The position numbers and the translations under genes are program-made. 64,000 bases of DNA, taken from positions 44,083 through 108,082 of the forward strand of contig NZ_JALJRB010000018.1 of the NCBI RefSeq assembly GCF_022968795.1. The letters are read 5' to 3'. The notes beneath the pieces were generated by a model, which was given only the letters and a program-made list of their open reading frames with translations, had not been told where the DNA came from and made no database searches. Every line of letters begins with the position of its first letter. Position 1 is the stretch's first letter. Of this stretch, positions 24,967 to 34,619 are shown piece by piece. The stretch is from Desulfatitalea alkaliphila. Its GTDB lineage: Bacteria > Desulfobacterota > Desulfobacteria > Desulfobacterales > Desulfosarcinaceae.

Positions 24967-25395
24967 ATGTTCAAACGATTGTGCGCATTGACGATGGTAT
25001 TGGCCATGGTACTGGGTGTCGCCGGCACGGTGCCGGCCCAGGACAGCGCCCGGGGCCTGTGGTGGCGTTCGGCGGACACCGCAGCCGCCCTGGCGTTGAC
25101 CGACAAAGAGATCCAACAGTTGGATCGCGCCTTCGAAAAAGCGCGCTTGAAAATGATCGACGCCAAGAGCCGCGTGGAAGCCGAACAGGCTAAATTGCAG
25201 GCCCTGCTCGAAAGGCGCGACCTGGACGAGGCGGCCGTCAACGCGCAGCACAAGCAACTGGAACAGGCCCGCACCGCCCTGGCCAACGACCGCCTGGCCT
25301 TCCTCATGGAAGTCCGCAAAATCATCGGTCACGACCGCTTCCAAAAGCTAAAAGAAATGCGCGAAGCCTCCCCCCGAAAACGCCCCCGACGCTAG
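24967..25395 (+). CDS. Spy/CpxP/ZraP-like periplasmic protein
   Basis: The 142 residues start with a cleavable signal peptide (VPAQD, cleavage near 25), then form a helical hairpin rich in charged residues: LTDKEIQQLDRAFEK, a long helix with EAEQAKLQALLE, and FLMEVRKIIGHDRFQKLKEM. This is the pattern of the LTXXQ-type Spy, CpxP and ZraP family of periplasmic chaperones and metal sensors. The C-terminus is very basic (RKRPRR). It lies 12 bases after the anti-sigma gene, so the three genes probably form a signalling operon in which this protein senses periplasmic stress. Confidence 0.78.
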   Translation: MFKRLCALTMVLAMVLGVAGTVPAQDSARGLWWRSADTAAALALTDKEIQQLDRAFEKARLKMIDAKSRVEAEQAKLQALLERRDLDEAAVNAQHKQLEQARTALANDRLAFLMEVRKIIGHDRFQKLKEMREASPRKRPRR

Positions 25396-25420
25396 ACCGG
25401 ACGAGTTTGAGGAAGAGATA

Positions 25421-25470
25421 GTTTTAAGTTTTAAGTTTTAAGTTGAAGGAATGCTATCGATTATAGTTGG
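25421..25470 (+). repeat. Dispersed intergenic repeat, copy D
   Basis: Three TTTTAAG heptamers are followed by TTGAAGGAATGCTATCGATT. The copy starts 25 bases after the stop of the Spy-like gene on the same strand and faces copy E 275 bases away. Confidence 0.8.
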
Positions 25471-25744
25471 TTAGGGTGGTCTCAGGGGGGGCTGCAAAGG
25501 TGCTGTGCTCAAACAGTGCGGTTTGAACATCCTGCGCCCACCCCATATCGGTCCCTAAGCGCTTGCACGCATCACAGCATCCCCCGCCTCCCTGCGGGCA
25601 CAGACAATAATGGTTCAATAGGATGTGCTGACGAAGGAAGCGCATCAAAGCCCTGTTGAACGTTTATTGGTTTCCATACGCTTGTTGAGCGCAACCGGCC
25701 GGAAATTAGGGCACTGCGCCGGCACCCCAACAAACCCAACCATA

Positions 25745-25796
25745 TCTAACCGCCAGAATTCCTTCAACTTAAAACTTAAAACTTAAAACTTTAAAC
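25745..25796 (-). repeat. Dispersed intergenic repeat, copy E
   Basis: On the minus strand TTTAAAG and TTTTAAG heptamers are followed by TTGAAGGAATTCTGGCGGTT. It directly follows the leuD terminator hairpin on the leuD strand and is inverted relative to copy D. Confidence 0.8.
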
Positions 25797-25797
25797 T

Positions 25798-25829
25798 GCC
25801 CTATCGGGCCCGCCAGGGCCCAATAGGGC
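25798..25829 (-). terminator. leuD terminator hairpin
   Basis: A 14-bp stem with one C-A mismatch and a TGGC loop lies 5 bases beyond the leuD stop on the minus strand and is followed by AGTTTAAAGTTTT. The stem includes the same GGGCCC-TGGC-GGGCCC core seen at other repeat copies. Confidence 0.75.
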
Positions 25830-25834
25830 TATGG

Positions 25835-26359
25835 CTAATATCGTGCATCCGCATACTCCACCCAGCCGCCGGCCTGCACCAGGGCGCGGTCGAAGTCGGA
25901 GACGGTGAAGGGGATGGTTTCGCTGTCGCCTTCGCTGTGGAAGGTGAGGCGGCCGGCATCGAAGTCGGTTTCCAGGTGGGTGGGTTTGCCGGCGAATCGG
26001 CTGAAGAGGCGGTCGATTTCGGCCTCGGGCAGCTCGATGGCCAGCATGCCGCAGTTGAACATGTTCTGGCGGAAGATGCGGGCGAAGCCGGCGGCGATGA
26101 CCACCGTGATGCCGTTGACTTCCAGCGCCCACGGCGCGTGTTCGCGGGAGGAGCCGCAGCCGAAATTGGCGCGGCTGACGACGGCCCGTTTACCGGCGAT
26201 GTCGGTGGCGGCATCGAACTCTTCCAGGCTCAGATCCTCCAACAAGTGGGGCGCCAGTGCCTCTTTGCTGATTTCGGTCAGGTAGCGCGCGGGTATGATC
26301 TCGTCGGTATTGATGTCGGAACGGTCCAGAAAGAGGACCTCGCCGTTGAAATCTTTCAT
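25835..26359 (-). CDS. leuD: 3-isopropylmalate dehydratase small subunit
   Basis: The 174-residue protein is a stand-alone aconitase swivel domain. It has the substrate-binding loop NFGCGSSREHAPWAL (about residues 60-74) and DINTDEIIPARYL at the N-terminus, typical of the short LeuD type. With LeuC it isomerises 2- and 3-isopropylmalate in leucine synthesis. AGGAGGGG sits before the ATG and it lies 11 bases after leuC. The short LeuC/LeuD family also includes homoaconitase, citramalate and dimethylmalate enzymes, so the exact substrate is not settled by sequence alone. Confidence 0.88.
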   Translation of the reverse strand: MKDFNGEVLFLDRSDINTDEIIPARYLTEISKEALAPHLLEDLSLEEFDAATDIAGKRAVVSRANFGCGSSREHAPWALEVNGITVVIAAGFARIFRQNMFNCGMLAIELPEAEIDRLFSRFAGKPTHLETDFDAGRLTFHSEGDSETIPFTVSDFDRALVQAGGWVEYADARY

Positions 26360-26370
26360 GACCCCTCCTG

Positions 26371-27672
26371 TTAGTTGCTTCCTTCGGTCGTCTTGAAGAG
26401 CGGTGATTGGGCGATGGCGCCGGCAATGGCGCTGGCGGCTGCCGTGGCCGGGCTCATCAGGTGCACCATGCCGCCCTTGCCCATGCGGCCGTTGAAGTTG
26501 CGGTTGGTGGTGGCGGCGCACACCTCCCCGTCGGCCAGCACCCCGTTGCTCATTCCCAGGCAGGCGCCGCAGGTGGGGTTGGTGACGCAGAAACCGGCCG
26601 CCATGAACGTGGCGATGATCCCTTCGGCCAGGGCCTGCTTGAAGATGTCGGGCGTTGCCGGCGAGACGATGCCGCGCACATTGGGATCGATCTGCTTGCC
26701 TTCGAGCACCTTGGCGGCCACCCGCAGATCGTCGATGCGGCCGTTGGTGCAGGAGCCGATGTACACCTGGTCGATGGGGGTGCCGGCCATTTCGGTCACC
26801 GGTTTGACGTTGTCCGGCTTGTAGCCGAAGGTGACCTGGGGCGCCAGCTCGGAAATGTCGTGATCGATCACCTGGTCGTAGACCGCATCCGGGTCGGGGG
26901 CGAATCGGGTGTACTCCGCCAGGGCCGCCTCGGGCGATTCGAATTCATCCTGGATGAAAGGCCACAGGTAGCCCACGGTGGTGCGGTCGGGCGGGCAGAT
27001 GCCGCAGGTGGCGCCGGCCTCGATGGCCATGTTGCACAGCGTCATGCGTTCTTCCATGGTCATGGCGGTTACGGCGGGCCCTTCGAACTGGATCACCTTG
27101 TTGGTGGCGCCGTTGACCCCGATGCGGCCGATGATGGAAAGGATCACATCCTTGGCGTAGACGCCGGCCGGCAGGCTACCGTGGATGTTGAGCTTCAGGG
27201 TGGCCGGCGCCCGGAAGGCGCACACCCCTTTTAAAATGCCCACCTCCAGGTCGGTGGTGCCCACGCCGGCGGCGAAGGCACCGAAGGCGCCGTGGGTGCA
27301 GGTGTGGGAGTCGCCCATGATGACGGTGTAACCGGGGCGCACGAAGCCCTTTTCGGGAAACAGGGCGTGGCACACGCCGTTGCGGCCGATATCGAAAAAG
27401 TCCTTGATGCCGTGGCGGCGGGCCCACTGCCGCAGGATCTTGCCCTGGGCGGCGGTCTTGCCGTCCTTGGCCGGTGTCACGTGGTCGATGACCGCCTTGA
27501 TCTTGGCGGGGTCGAACACCCGGTCCTTGCCCCGGGCCACCAGGTCGTTGATGGCCACCGGGGTGGTGATCTCATGGCAGAAGACCGCATCCAGGCGCAG
27601 CACCCAGGTGTCCGGCGTGGGTCGATCCACCGCGTGGGCCTCGAAAATTTTTTCGGCAATGGTCTTGCCCAT
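26371..27672 (-). CDS. leuC: 3-isopropylmalate dehydratase large subunit
   Basis: This 433-residue aconitase-family catalytic subunit has the three [4Fe-4S] ligand Cys: GSCTNGR and NPTCGACLG, with MGDSHTCTHGAFGAF as active-site region. It is the short type usually paired with a separate LeuD, encoded 11 bases downstream. The true start is 27672 (MGKTIAEKIF); the open frame continues upstream for 19 codons into lepA. It begins 19 bases after the lepA stop, so the three genes may be one unit. The same fold serves isopropylmalate, citramalate and homoaconitate, so leucine synthesis is the likely but not the only role. Confidence 0.88.
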   Translation of the reverse strand: MGKTIAEKIFEAHAVDRPTPDTWVLRLDAVFCHEITTPVAINDLVARGKDRVFDPAKIKAVIDHVTPAKDGKTAAQGKILRQWARRHGIKDFFDIGRNGVCHALFPEKGFVRPGYTVIMGDSHTCTHGAFGAFAAGVGTTDLEVGILKGVCAFRAPATLKLNIHGSLPAGVYAKDVILSIIGRIGVNGATNKVIQFEGPAVTAMTMEERMTLCNMAIEAGATCGICPPDRTTVGYLWPFIQDEFESPEAALAEYTRFAPDPDAVYDQVIDHDISELAPQVTFGYKPDNVKPVTEMAGTPIDQVYIGSCTNGRIDDLRVAAKVLEGKQIDPNVRGIVSPATPDIFKQALAEGIIATFMAAGFCVTNPTCGACLGMSNGVLADGEVCAATTNRNFNGRMGKGGMVHLMSPATAAASAIAGAIAQSPLFKTTEGSN

Positions 27673-27691
27673 ATCGCTACCTCGCTGTTTG

Positions 27692-29488
27692 CTATTCACT
27701 ATCGCTCTTGAGCACCGCCAGAAAGGCACTCTGGGGCAGCATCACCTTGCCCACCATCTTCATCCGTTTTTTACCCTTTTTCTGTTTTTCTAGAAGCTTG
27801 CGTTTGCGCGTGATATCGCCGCCGTAACACTTGGCGGTCACGTCCTTGCGAAAGGCGTTGACGGTGGAACGGGCAATGATTTTGCCGCCGATGGTGCCTT
27901 GAATGGCGATTTTGAATTGTTGGCGGGGGATCTCCTCGGCCAGTTTGTCGCAGGCCACCCGGGCGCGGGAGTAGGCGCGATCTTCGTGGACCAGCTGGGA
28001 AAGGGCATCCACCCGCTCGCCGTTGATCAGGATGTCCAGTTTGGCCAGCTTGCCGGGCCGGTATTCGATGATTTCGTAGTCGAAGGAGCCGTAGCCCTGG
28101 GTGACCGTCTTGAGGCGGTCGTAGAAATCGTAGATCACCTCGGACAGGGGCAGTTCGAAGATCATTTCCAGCCGGTTGCTGGTCAGATACTGGTAGTTTT
28201 TGTTGATGCCGCGCCGGTCGAGGGCCAGTTTCATCACCGCCCCCATGTAGCGGTCCGGCACGATGATGCTGGCGCGAATGTACGGCTCCAGGGATTGTTG
28301 GATGGTGGTGGGATCGGGGTAGAGCACCGGGTTGTCGATCATCATCTCTTCGCCGTCGTTGAGGATCAGCTTGTAACCGACCGAGGGCACCGTCAGGATG
28401 ATGGATTGGTCGTACTCGCGCTCCAACCGTTCCTGGACCACATCCAGGTGCAGCAGCCCCAGAAATCCGCAGCGGTAGCCGAAGCCCAGGGCCGCCGACG
28501 TGTCCTTTTCGTAGATCAGGGAGGCGTCGTTGAGTTTGAGTTTTTCCAGGGCGACGGTCAACTCCTCGTAGGTGTCGGCCGCCACCGGGTAGATGGAGGC
28601 GAACACCACCGGCTGGGCCTCCCGAAAACCGGGCAGGGGTTGCGGGCAGGGGTTGGCGTGCAGGGTGATGGTGTCGCCGCAGCGGGTGTCGCTGACCGTC
28701 TTGATGCCGGCGATCAGATAGCCCACTTCGCCGGCGGCTATTGCGCGCTGGGGTTTGCGCACGATTTGGAACAGGCCCACCTCCTCCACCTTGTAGGTGT
28801 AGCCATTGGACAGGAACCGGATCCGGTCCCCAGGCTTGATGGCGCCCTGAAACACCCGGAAGTGCACGATGGTGCCCCGGAACGGGTCGTAGTGGGAATC
28901 GAAGATCAGGGCCTGCAGCGGGGCATCGGCATCCCCCTTGGGCGGCGGCAGGCGGTGCACGATGGCCTCCATCGCCTCGGCGATGCCGGTGCCCTCCTTG
29001 GCCGACACCAGCAGCGCCCCTTCCGGATCGAGCCCCAGGTCTTCCTTGATTTGCTGTTTGACCCGTTCGATGTCCGCCGAGGGCAGATCGATCTTGTTGA
29101 TCACCGGAATGATTTCCAGGTCGTGTTCCATGGCCAGCATCAGGTTGGCCAGGGTCTGGGCCTCCACGCCTTGGCTGGCATCGATGAGCAACAGGGCCCC
29201 TTCGCAGGAAGCCAGGGCGCGGGATACCTCGTAGGAAAAATCCACATGGCCGGGGGTGTCGATCAGGTTGAGGGTGTACGCCTGGCCGTCGGCGGCCACA
29301 TAGGGTAAGCAGACGGTCTGGCTTTTGATGGTGATGCCCCGTTCCCGCTCGATGTCCATGTTGTCGAGGATCTGGTCCTTGAAATCGCGGTCGGCGACGA
29401 TGTGGGCCGTCTGGATCAGGCGGTCCGATAAAGTGGACTTGCCATGGTCGATGTGGGCGATGATGCTGAAATTACGGATACGTTTCAT
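27692..29488 (-). CDS. lepA: Elongation factor 4 (back-translocating GTPase)
   Basis: The 598-residue protein is a full-length LepA. GTPase motifs are AHIDHGKSTLSDRL (G1), DTPGHVDF (G3) and NKIDLPSAD (G4); domains II, III and V follow, then the LepA-specific C-terminal domain ending in KGKKRMKMVGKV. It binds ribosomes and remodels stalled or mis-translocated complexes. The start 29488 (MKRIRNFS) is the family norm. It is transcribed divergently from the REC-GGDEF gene, with about 120 bases between them. Confidence 0.96.
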   Translation of the reverse strand: MKRIRNFSIIAHIDHGKSTLSDRLIQTAHIVADRDFKDQILDNMDIERERGITIKSQTVCLPYVAADGQAYTLNLIDTPGHVDFSYEVSRALASCEGALLLIDASQGVEAQTLANLMLAMEHDLEIIPVINKIDLPSADIERVKQQIKEDLGLDPEGALLVSAKEGTGIAEAMEAIVHRLPPPKGDADAPLQALIFDSHYDPFRGTIVHFRVFQGAIKPGDRIRFLSNGYTYKVEEVGLFQIVRKPQRAIAAGEVGYLIAGIKTVSDTRCGDTITLHANPCPQPLPGFREAQPVVFASIYPVAADTYEELTVALEKLKLNDASLIYEKDTSAALGFGYRCGFLGLLHLDVVQERLEREYDQSIILTVPSVGYKLILNDGEEMMIDNPVLYPDPTTIQQSLEPYIRASIIVPDRYMGAVMKLALDRRGINKNYQYLTSNRLEMIFELPLSEVIYDFYDRLKTVTQGYGSFDYEIIEYRPGKLAKLDILINGERVDALSQLVHEDRAYSRARVACDKLAEEIPRQQFKIAIQGTIGGKIIARSTVNAFRKDVTAKCYGGDITRKRKLLEKQKKGKKRMKMVGKVMLPQSAFLAVLKSDSE

Positions 29489-29535
29489 GGCCTTCAGAGA
29501 CAGCGGATCCACAAGGGCGCCTTGCCAAAAGGCGA

Positions 29536-29564
29536 TTGACTTCCCCCCGTCAACCCGCTATTAT
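29536..29564 (+). promoter_or_regulatory. Candidate sigma-70 promoter for the REC-GGDEF gene
   Basis: TTGACT (29536-29541), a 17-base spacer and TATTAT (29559-29564) match housekeeping -35 and -10 elements (5/6 each), placing transcription start near 29571, about 40 bases before the first ATG. Confidence 0.6.
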
Positions 29565-29609
29565 TCGATAATTGGTTAAATTTGCTTTAGTATCAAATCG
29601 TTTTGAGAC

Positions 29610-30569
29610 ATGTCAACCGATAAAGCTATGAATAACGGGGAATCCGAAGCCGTAATGGATGCGCACATCCTCATTGTGGATGACGACAGCGCTATCCGCA
29701 CGGCCATGCAGGAATTCGTCGAGATGTCCGGTTTCACCTGCCAGACCGCGGCCAGCGCCGAGGCGGCACTCGATCTGCTGCGCGACGGCTGTTTCGACGT
29801 GGTGATCACCGACATCATGCTGCCCGGCATGGACGGCCTGGATTTGACCGATCGCATCAAGAACAACCACAATATCGATGTGATCGTCATGACCGGCTAC
29901 AGCGGCGACTACTCCTATGAGGAGGCGGTCAGCAAGGGGGCCAGCGATTTCGTCTTCAAGCCGGTGCGCTTCGAAGAGCTGCTGTTGCGGCTGCGGCGGG
30001 TGCTCAAGGAGCGGCGCCTGACCCAGGAGCGCATCGACATGCTCGAGAAGCTCAAGCGCCTCTCCATCACCGACGGCTTGACCCAGCTTTACAACTCCCG
30101 TTACTTTTACAACCAGCTCAAGCTGGAAATTGATCGCACCACCCGCTACCAACGCCCCTTGAGCCTCTTGTTGATGGATATCGACCACTTTAAAGACTAC
30201 AACGACAATTACGGACATCTGGAAGGGGACAGAGTGCTCGTGCGGCTGGGGCAGGTGATCCGCAGCTGTTTGCGTAAAATGGATTCGGCCTATCGTTACG
30301 GTGGCGAGGAGTTCACCGTCATTTTGCCCGAAACCGAAGGAGGCGAGGCGGCCACCGTGGCCGAGCGCATCCGAGCCGCCGTGCAGGCGGACCGATATCA
30401 TCCCAAAGGGGATGACCAGCCCATCTCCATCACCATCAGCATCGGGGTCACCGAATACCATCGCCCCGAGGAGATCGCCCTGTTCGTCCAGCGGGCCGAC
30501 AGAGCGATGTACCAATCCAAACAGGCCGGCCGCAATCGGGTTTCCTGTCTTTTCACCACCAAAGACTAA
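29610..30569 (+). CDS. Response regulator with diguanylate cyclase (GGDEF) output
   Basis: The 319-residue protein has a receiver domain (about 15-130) with the acidic pocket VDDDS, the phospho-Asp in ITDIMLP and the Lys in FKPVR, followed by a coiled linker and a GGDEF domain (about 150-315). The active site reads GGEEF, which is functional, and an RKMD sequence five residues before it is the inhibitory I-site for feedback by c-di-GMP. It should make c-di-GMP when phosphorylated. No histidine kinase gene is adjacent. The start is uncertain: 29610 or the Met at 29655, since no strong ribosome site precedes either. Confidence 0.93.
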   Translation: MSTDKAMNNGESEAVMDAHILIVDDDSAIRTAMQEFVEMSGFTCQTAASAEAALDLLRDGCFDVVITDIMLPGMDGLDLTDRIKNNHNIDVIVMTGYSGDYSYEEAVSKGASDFVFKPVRFEELLLRLRRVLKERRLTQERIDMLEKLKRLSITDGLTQLYNSRYFYNQLKLEIDRTTRYQRPLSLLLMDIDHFKDYNDNYGHLEGDRVLVRLGQVIRSCLRKMDSAYRYGGEEFTVILPETEGGEAATVAERIRAAVQADRYHPKGDDQPISITISIGVTEYHRPEEIALFVQRADRAMYQSKQAGRNRVSCLFTTKD

Positions 30570-30655
30570 GTGACCGTTGCAGGCAACATCCTTCGCTGAC
30601 CGTGCAACGGGCATCGCAAAAAAGGTTTGCCACCCCAACAGATCCCCGGACGAGC

Positions 30656-31692
30656 ATGATGCAACCGCTTACCCACCCAACCTCCCGCAACCAACGGCAG
30701 GGGCCCACCCGCCGGGAGACCCTGTTGAGTTTCGGCATTCTGTGTGTTCTTGTGCTGATCGCCCTGGCCATGTTCGCCGCCCAGGCGCGTTACGATGCCG
30801 GTGCGTGGCGTGCCCTGTCCCACGAAACGGATCGTGCCGACGCGCCGGACCTTCCTTCCGACCGGGTGGAAGCCCTGGAACAGTCGTCCCGGGTGGCCGG
30901 CATGACACCCATGTCGCCGCCGGAACACTTCGGCGCCGAGACCCTTTCGGACAAGATCGACGGCAAGGCCGAACTCTATCTGCCTTCCGGGTTTGAGCAC
31001 CTGGAGAGCCGCCGCCTGGCCATGGCCGACGATCCCGGCCGCTGGGCCGAACGGTTCGTCTACGACATGGGCGGCAGCTCCGGCGCCTTTGCCGTTTACA
31101 GCCAGCAGCGGCGCGAAGGGGCGCAACCCATGGAAATCACGCCCCATGGCTACCGCTCGGCCAATGGTATCTTCTTGGTCCAGGGTCCCTTTTACGTGGA
31201 GATCATCGGCTCCGACACCTCCGCGAGATTGATGGATAAAATGGTCGCTATGGCCGAAGCCTTTGTGGCGGCCCATCCCGCCACCGCCACCGCGGCGGCC
31301 GAGCCGGACCTGTTGCCGGCAGCCGATCGTCTGCCCGATTCGATTACCCTGACGGCTGCCAACGCCTTCGGTTTTGAAGGCTTCGACCAGGTGTACGCCG
31401 CCCGTTACCAGTGGAACGGCCGCACGGCCATGGCCTACCTGTCCCGTCGGGCGTCGGCCGAGGAGGCCGAATCCCTGGCCGATGCCTACATCGCCTTTCT
31501 GCAGGAGTTCGGCGGCCAAATCGTGGCGCCGCCGCCGGATGCGCCGCCCGTGCGCATCGTCGAAATGTTCGATCTGGTGCAGTTGATTTTCACCCATAAC
31601 GAGTGGCTGGCCGGGGTGCACGAAGCCGAAACCTTGGCCGACGGGCTCCTGTTGGCCGAACGACTCCATCGCAATCTGAGCGAGGCGGCGCC

Positions 31693-31696
<4 letters not shown>
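30656..31696 (+). CDS. DUF6599-like membrane-anchored protein
   Basis: The 346-residue protein has a single membrane helix at about 24-44 (LLSFGILCVLVLIALAMFAA) and an extracytoplasmic domain made of two similar halves: each ends in a hydrophobic strand pattern (FYVEIIGSD; IVEMFDLVQLIFTHNEWLAGV). This fits the DUF6599 family, found in anaerobes next to Fe-S redox proteins; the function is unknown. Tandem ATGs at 30656 and 30659 are the probable start. It is coupled by an ATGA overlap to the DUF362 gene, so the two probably work together, perhaps with the polyferredoxin at 34620. Confidence 0.7.
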
Positions 31697-32694
<998 letters not shown>

Positions 32695-32696
32695 CG

Positions 32697-32755
32697 CAGT
32701 TTAAAGTTGGAGGTTTAAAGTTTAAAGCAAGGAAATGATATCATTATTATAAAAG
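32697..32755 (+). repeat. Dispersed intergenic repeat, divergent copy J
   Basis: TTTAAAG heptamers followed by AAGGAAATGATATCATTAT align with the AAGGAATGCTATCGATTAT tail of copy D. It starts 3 bases after the DUF362 stop codon on the same strand. Identity is lower than in the other copies. Confidence 0.5.
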
Positions 32756-32759
32756 AGGG

Positions 32760-34304
32760 TCACAACCGTAGCTGCCGCAACACCATGGAATCAATCAGGG
32801 GTTCAACCGGGGCCACTTGATCGGTGAAGATCACATCCGACGGTTCAAGGGGTTTGAGCCCGGCGTGAAAGACTTCCATGGCGCTTGGGATGATCTCGGT
32901 GTCATCGGTGACCAGGGCATCAAAGTTTTGTTGTACATTTTCGTGGCGGGTCGGCTTTACCGTGGCAACGATAATGGTATTGTCGCCGCGGGCGTCAATG
33001 GTATAGATGGACGGAAACACCCGCATGAGCGTTGCGACCATGGCATTTACCAGCCGGCGGTCGCGTCCGGGCCGGTAAACGTTGATCGCTATGCTGCCGC
33101 TCTCATTCAGCTTGCTCTTGACCTCCTCGAAATACTCGACGGTTGTCAAATGCCAGGGAATGTAGGGAGGCTTGTAGGCATCGATGACCACCACATCATA
33201 ACCGCCCGCGAGTTTGTTCAGTTTGTAGCGGCCATCGCCCACGTGCACGTTGAGTTCGGGCTCATTCATGTCGAAGTATTTGCGCCCCACATCCACAATC
33301 TTGGGGTCCAGTTCAATGCCGTCAAAACGCATCTCGCCATAAACCCGGGTCATCAGCTTGGCAATCGTACCGGCGCCCAGTCCGACAATGGCCACATTCT
33401 GGACAGGATGATTCTGAAAGTCTTCCGGGTGGGCGAAAAGCGGGGCGATGGTCAAGGTCCTGTAAACGGAAGTTTGGGGCGGCAGGCTCCCATCGTCGCA
33501 GTAAAAGGAATGGATCGCCGCACCTTCATTGAGAAATAGATAGTAGCAGGATCGATTTTTAATCACCTCTATGTAATTGTAGGGGGATTCGGTTTCAAAA
33601 ACCTGGCCCGGGGTCTGCTTGATCCCTCCCGGCGTCCATGCCACCACAAAGGGAATCAGCAACAAACAGGCGACAGCGGCGGCCGCTTTCGGCCTTACAC
33701 TTTCAGCTTCTTGCCAAATGCCGATCAGCCCGACGACCAGTAGTACCGCTCCGAAGATCACTGCGGTTATGCGCGATCCGGCGACAGGAATGATCCACAA
33801 TACCGGCAGGTAGGTGCCCAAAAGGCTGCCCCAGGTGGAGATTGCATAAATTCTGCCGCTGATGCGGCCGGCGTGTTCAACGTCCGGTACGCCCAGGCGG
33901 ATGGCAAAAGGAGAGATGCAACCGAGCAAGGTTACCGGCACCGCAATGGCCATGAACACACCCGCAAAAGAGCCGATGATGGCGCCTGCGTTAAATTGCG
34001 TCAGGGTCAGGGTGGTGGTCCGCAAAATCAGGCTGGTCAATAACAGGAAAAAAATGCTGCTGAAACCTGCCGCGGTGATCAGCCCGTAAAACAACAGGGG
34101 CCGTGGATATCGGTCGGCAAGCCAGCCACCGATGAAATAGCCCATGGTTAAAAATAACAATGTCAGGCCGATGACGTTGGCCCAGACGATGTTTGAGGTG
34201 CCGTAAACGGTTTGGAGCATCCTGCTGGCGGTGAATTCCACCGCCAAAACGGTCATGCCGCACAAAAAGACGCTGAGAAACAGATACTTGCGGTTCTTTA
34301 CCAT
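32760..34304 (-). CDS. Fused MFS/spermidine synthase-like protein
   Basis: The 514-residue protein has about seven membrane helices in the first 220 residues and a C-terminal Rossmann-fold aminopropyltransferase-like domain (from about 250): IVGLGAGTIAKLM, then FDGIELDPKIVDVG, VHVGDGRYKL and VVIDAYKPPYIPW. This is the PRK-type 'fused MFS/spermidine synthase' architecture; actual polyamine synthesis is unproven for the family. GC content here is about 53 % and falls to 40-45 % in the 300 bases upstream, compared with 62 % around it, so recent acquisition is likely. AGGAGCTCC sits before the ATG. Confidence 0.83.
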   Translation of the reverse strand: MVKNRKYLFLSVFLCGMTVLAVEFTASRMLQTVYGTSNIVWANVIGLTLLFLTMGYFIGGWLADRYPRPLLFYGLITAAGFSSIFFLLLTSLILRTTTLTLTQFNAGAIIGSFAGVFMAIAVPVTLLGCISPFAIRLGVPDVEHAGRISGRIYAISTWGSLLGTYLPVLWIIPVAGSRITAVIFGAVLLVVGLIGIWQEAESVRPKAAAAVACLLLIPFVVAWTPGGIKQTPGQVFETESPYNYIEVIKNRSCYYLFLNEGAAIHSFYCDDGSLPPQTSVYRTLTIAPLFAHPEDFQNHPVQNVAIVGLGAGTIAKLMTRVYGEMRFDGIELDPKIVDVGRKYFDMNEPELNVHVGDGRYKLNKLAGGYDVVVIDAYKPPYIPWHLTTVEYFEEVKSKLNESGSIAINVYRPGRDRRLVNAMVATLMRVFPSIYTIDARGDNTIIVATVKPTRHENVQQNFDALVTDDTEIIPSAMEVFHAGLKPLEPSDVIFTDQVAPVEPLIDSMVLRQLRL

Positions 34305-34619
34305 AGGAGCTCCTATTTTAATTCAACAACACATCTACCATGCAGATGAGAATATCCTCATACCTGTAGCCTATGCCGTTACGCTCATCAATGGGAGACT
34401 TCCTAATAATTGCAGGATGAAAACCCTACTTTAGCAGAATGGAGGTCAATGCCGCATAATCTAAGGGTGTTCGGCAGCGACCAATGGCGTGAAGTTCATA
34501 TTTGCTGTGTATTCAATATGGCCGGTTGCTCCTCGCACAAGCCGTGTGGTATTTATGCAAAATCGGGTTGACGCCAAATTAACTATTAATCCTTCTGCTT
34601 AAGACTTATAGCTGCCCCC
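34305..34619. other. Low-GC intergenic region upstream of the MFS/spermidine-synthase-like gene
   Basis: I see no gene in these 315 bases. The sequence is about 40-45 % GC, clearly lower than the chromosome average, and lies between two divergent genes, so it probably contains promoters; no confident element was found. Confidence 0.5.

Larger units (their letters stand above)
25396..25834. other. Intergenic region bounded by inverted repeat copies D and E
   Basis: These 439 bases hold repeat copies D (25421-25470) and E (25745-25796) facing in opposite directions, and the leuD terminator. A 64-codon minus-strand open frame at 25454-25648 with a Cys-rich stretch is too weak to call; no other gene is seen. 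Confidence 0.6.

Noticed and set aside
25454..25648. 64-codon minus-strand frame with a CLCPQGGGGCC stretch between repeat copies D and E
   Set aside because: No ribosome site, no recognisable family, and it runs into repeat copy D. It could be a remnant, but nothing supports a working gene.
29536..29553. TTGAC and GTCAA arms upstream of the REC-GGDEF gene as a second HcpR site
   Set aside because: The spacer is 8 bases rather than 4. The left arm is better explained as the -35 box of a sigma-70 promoter.
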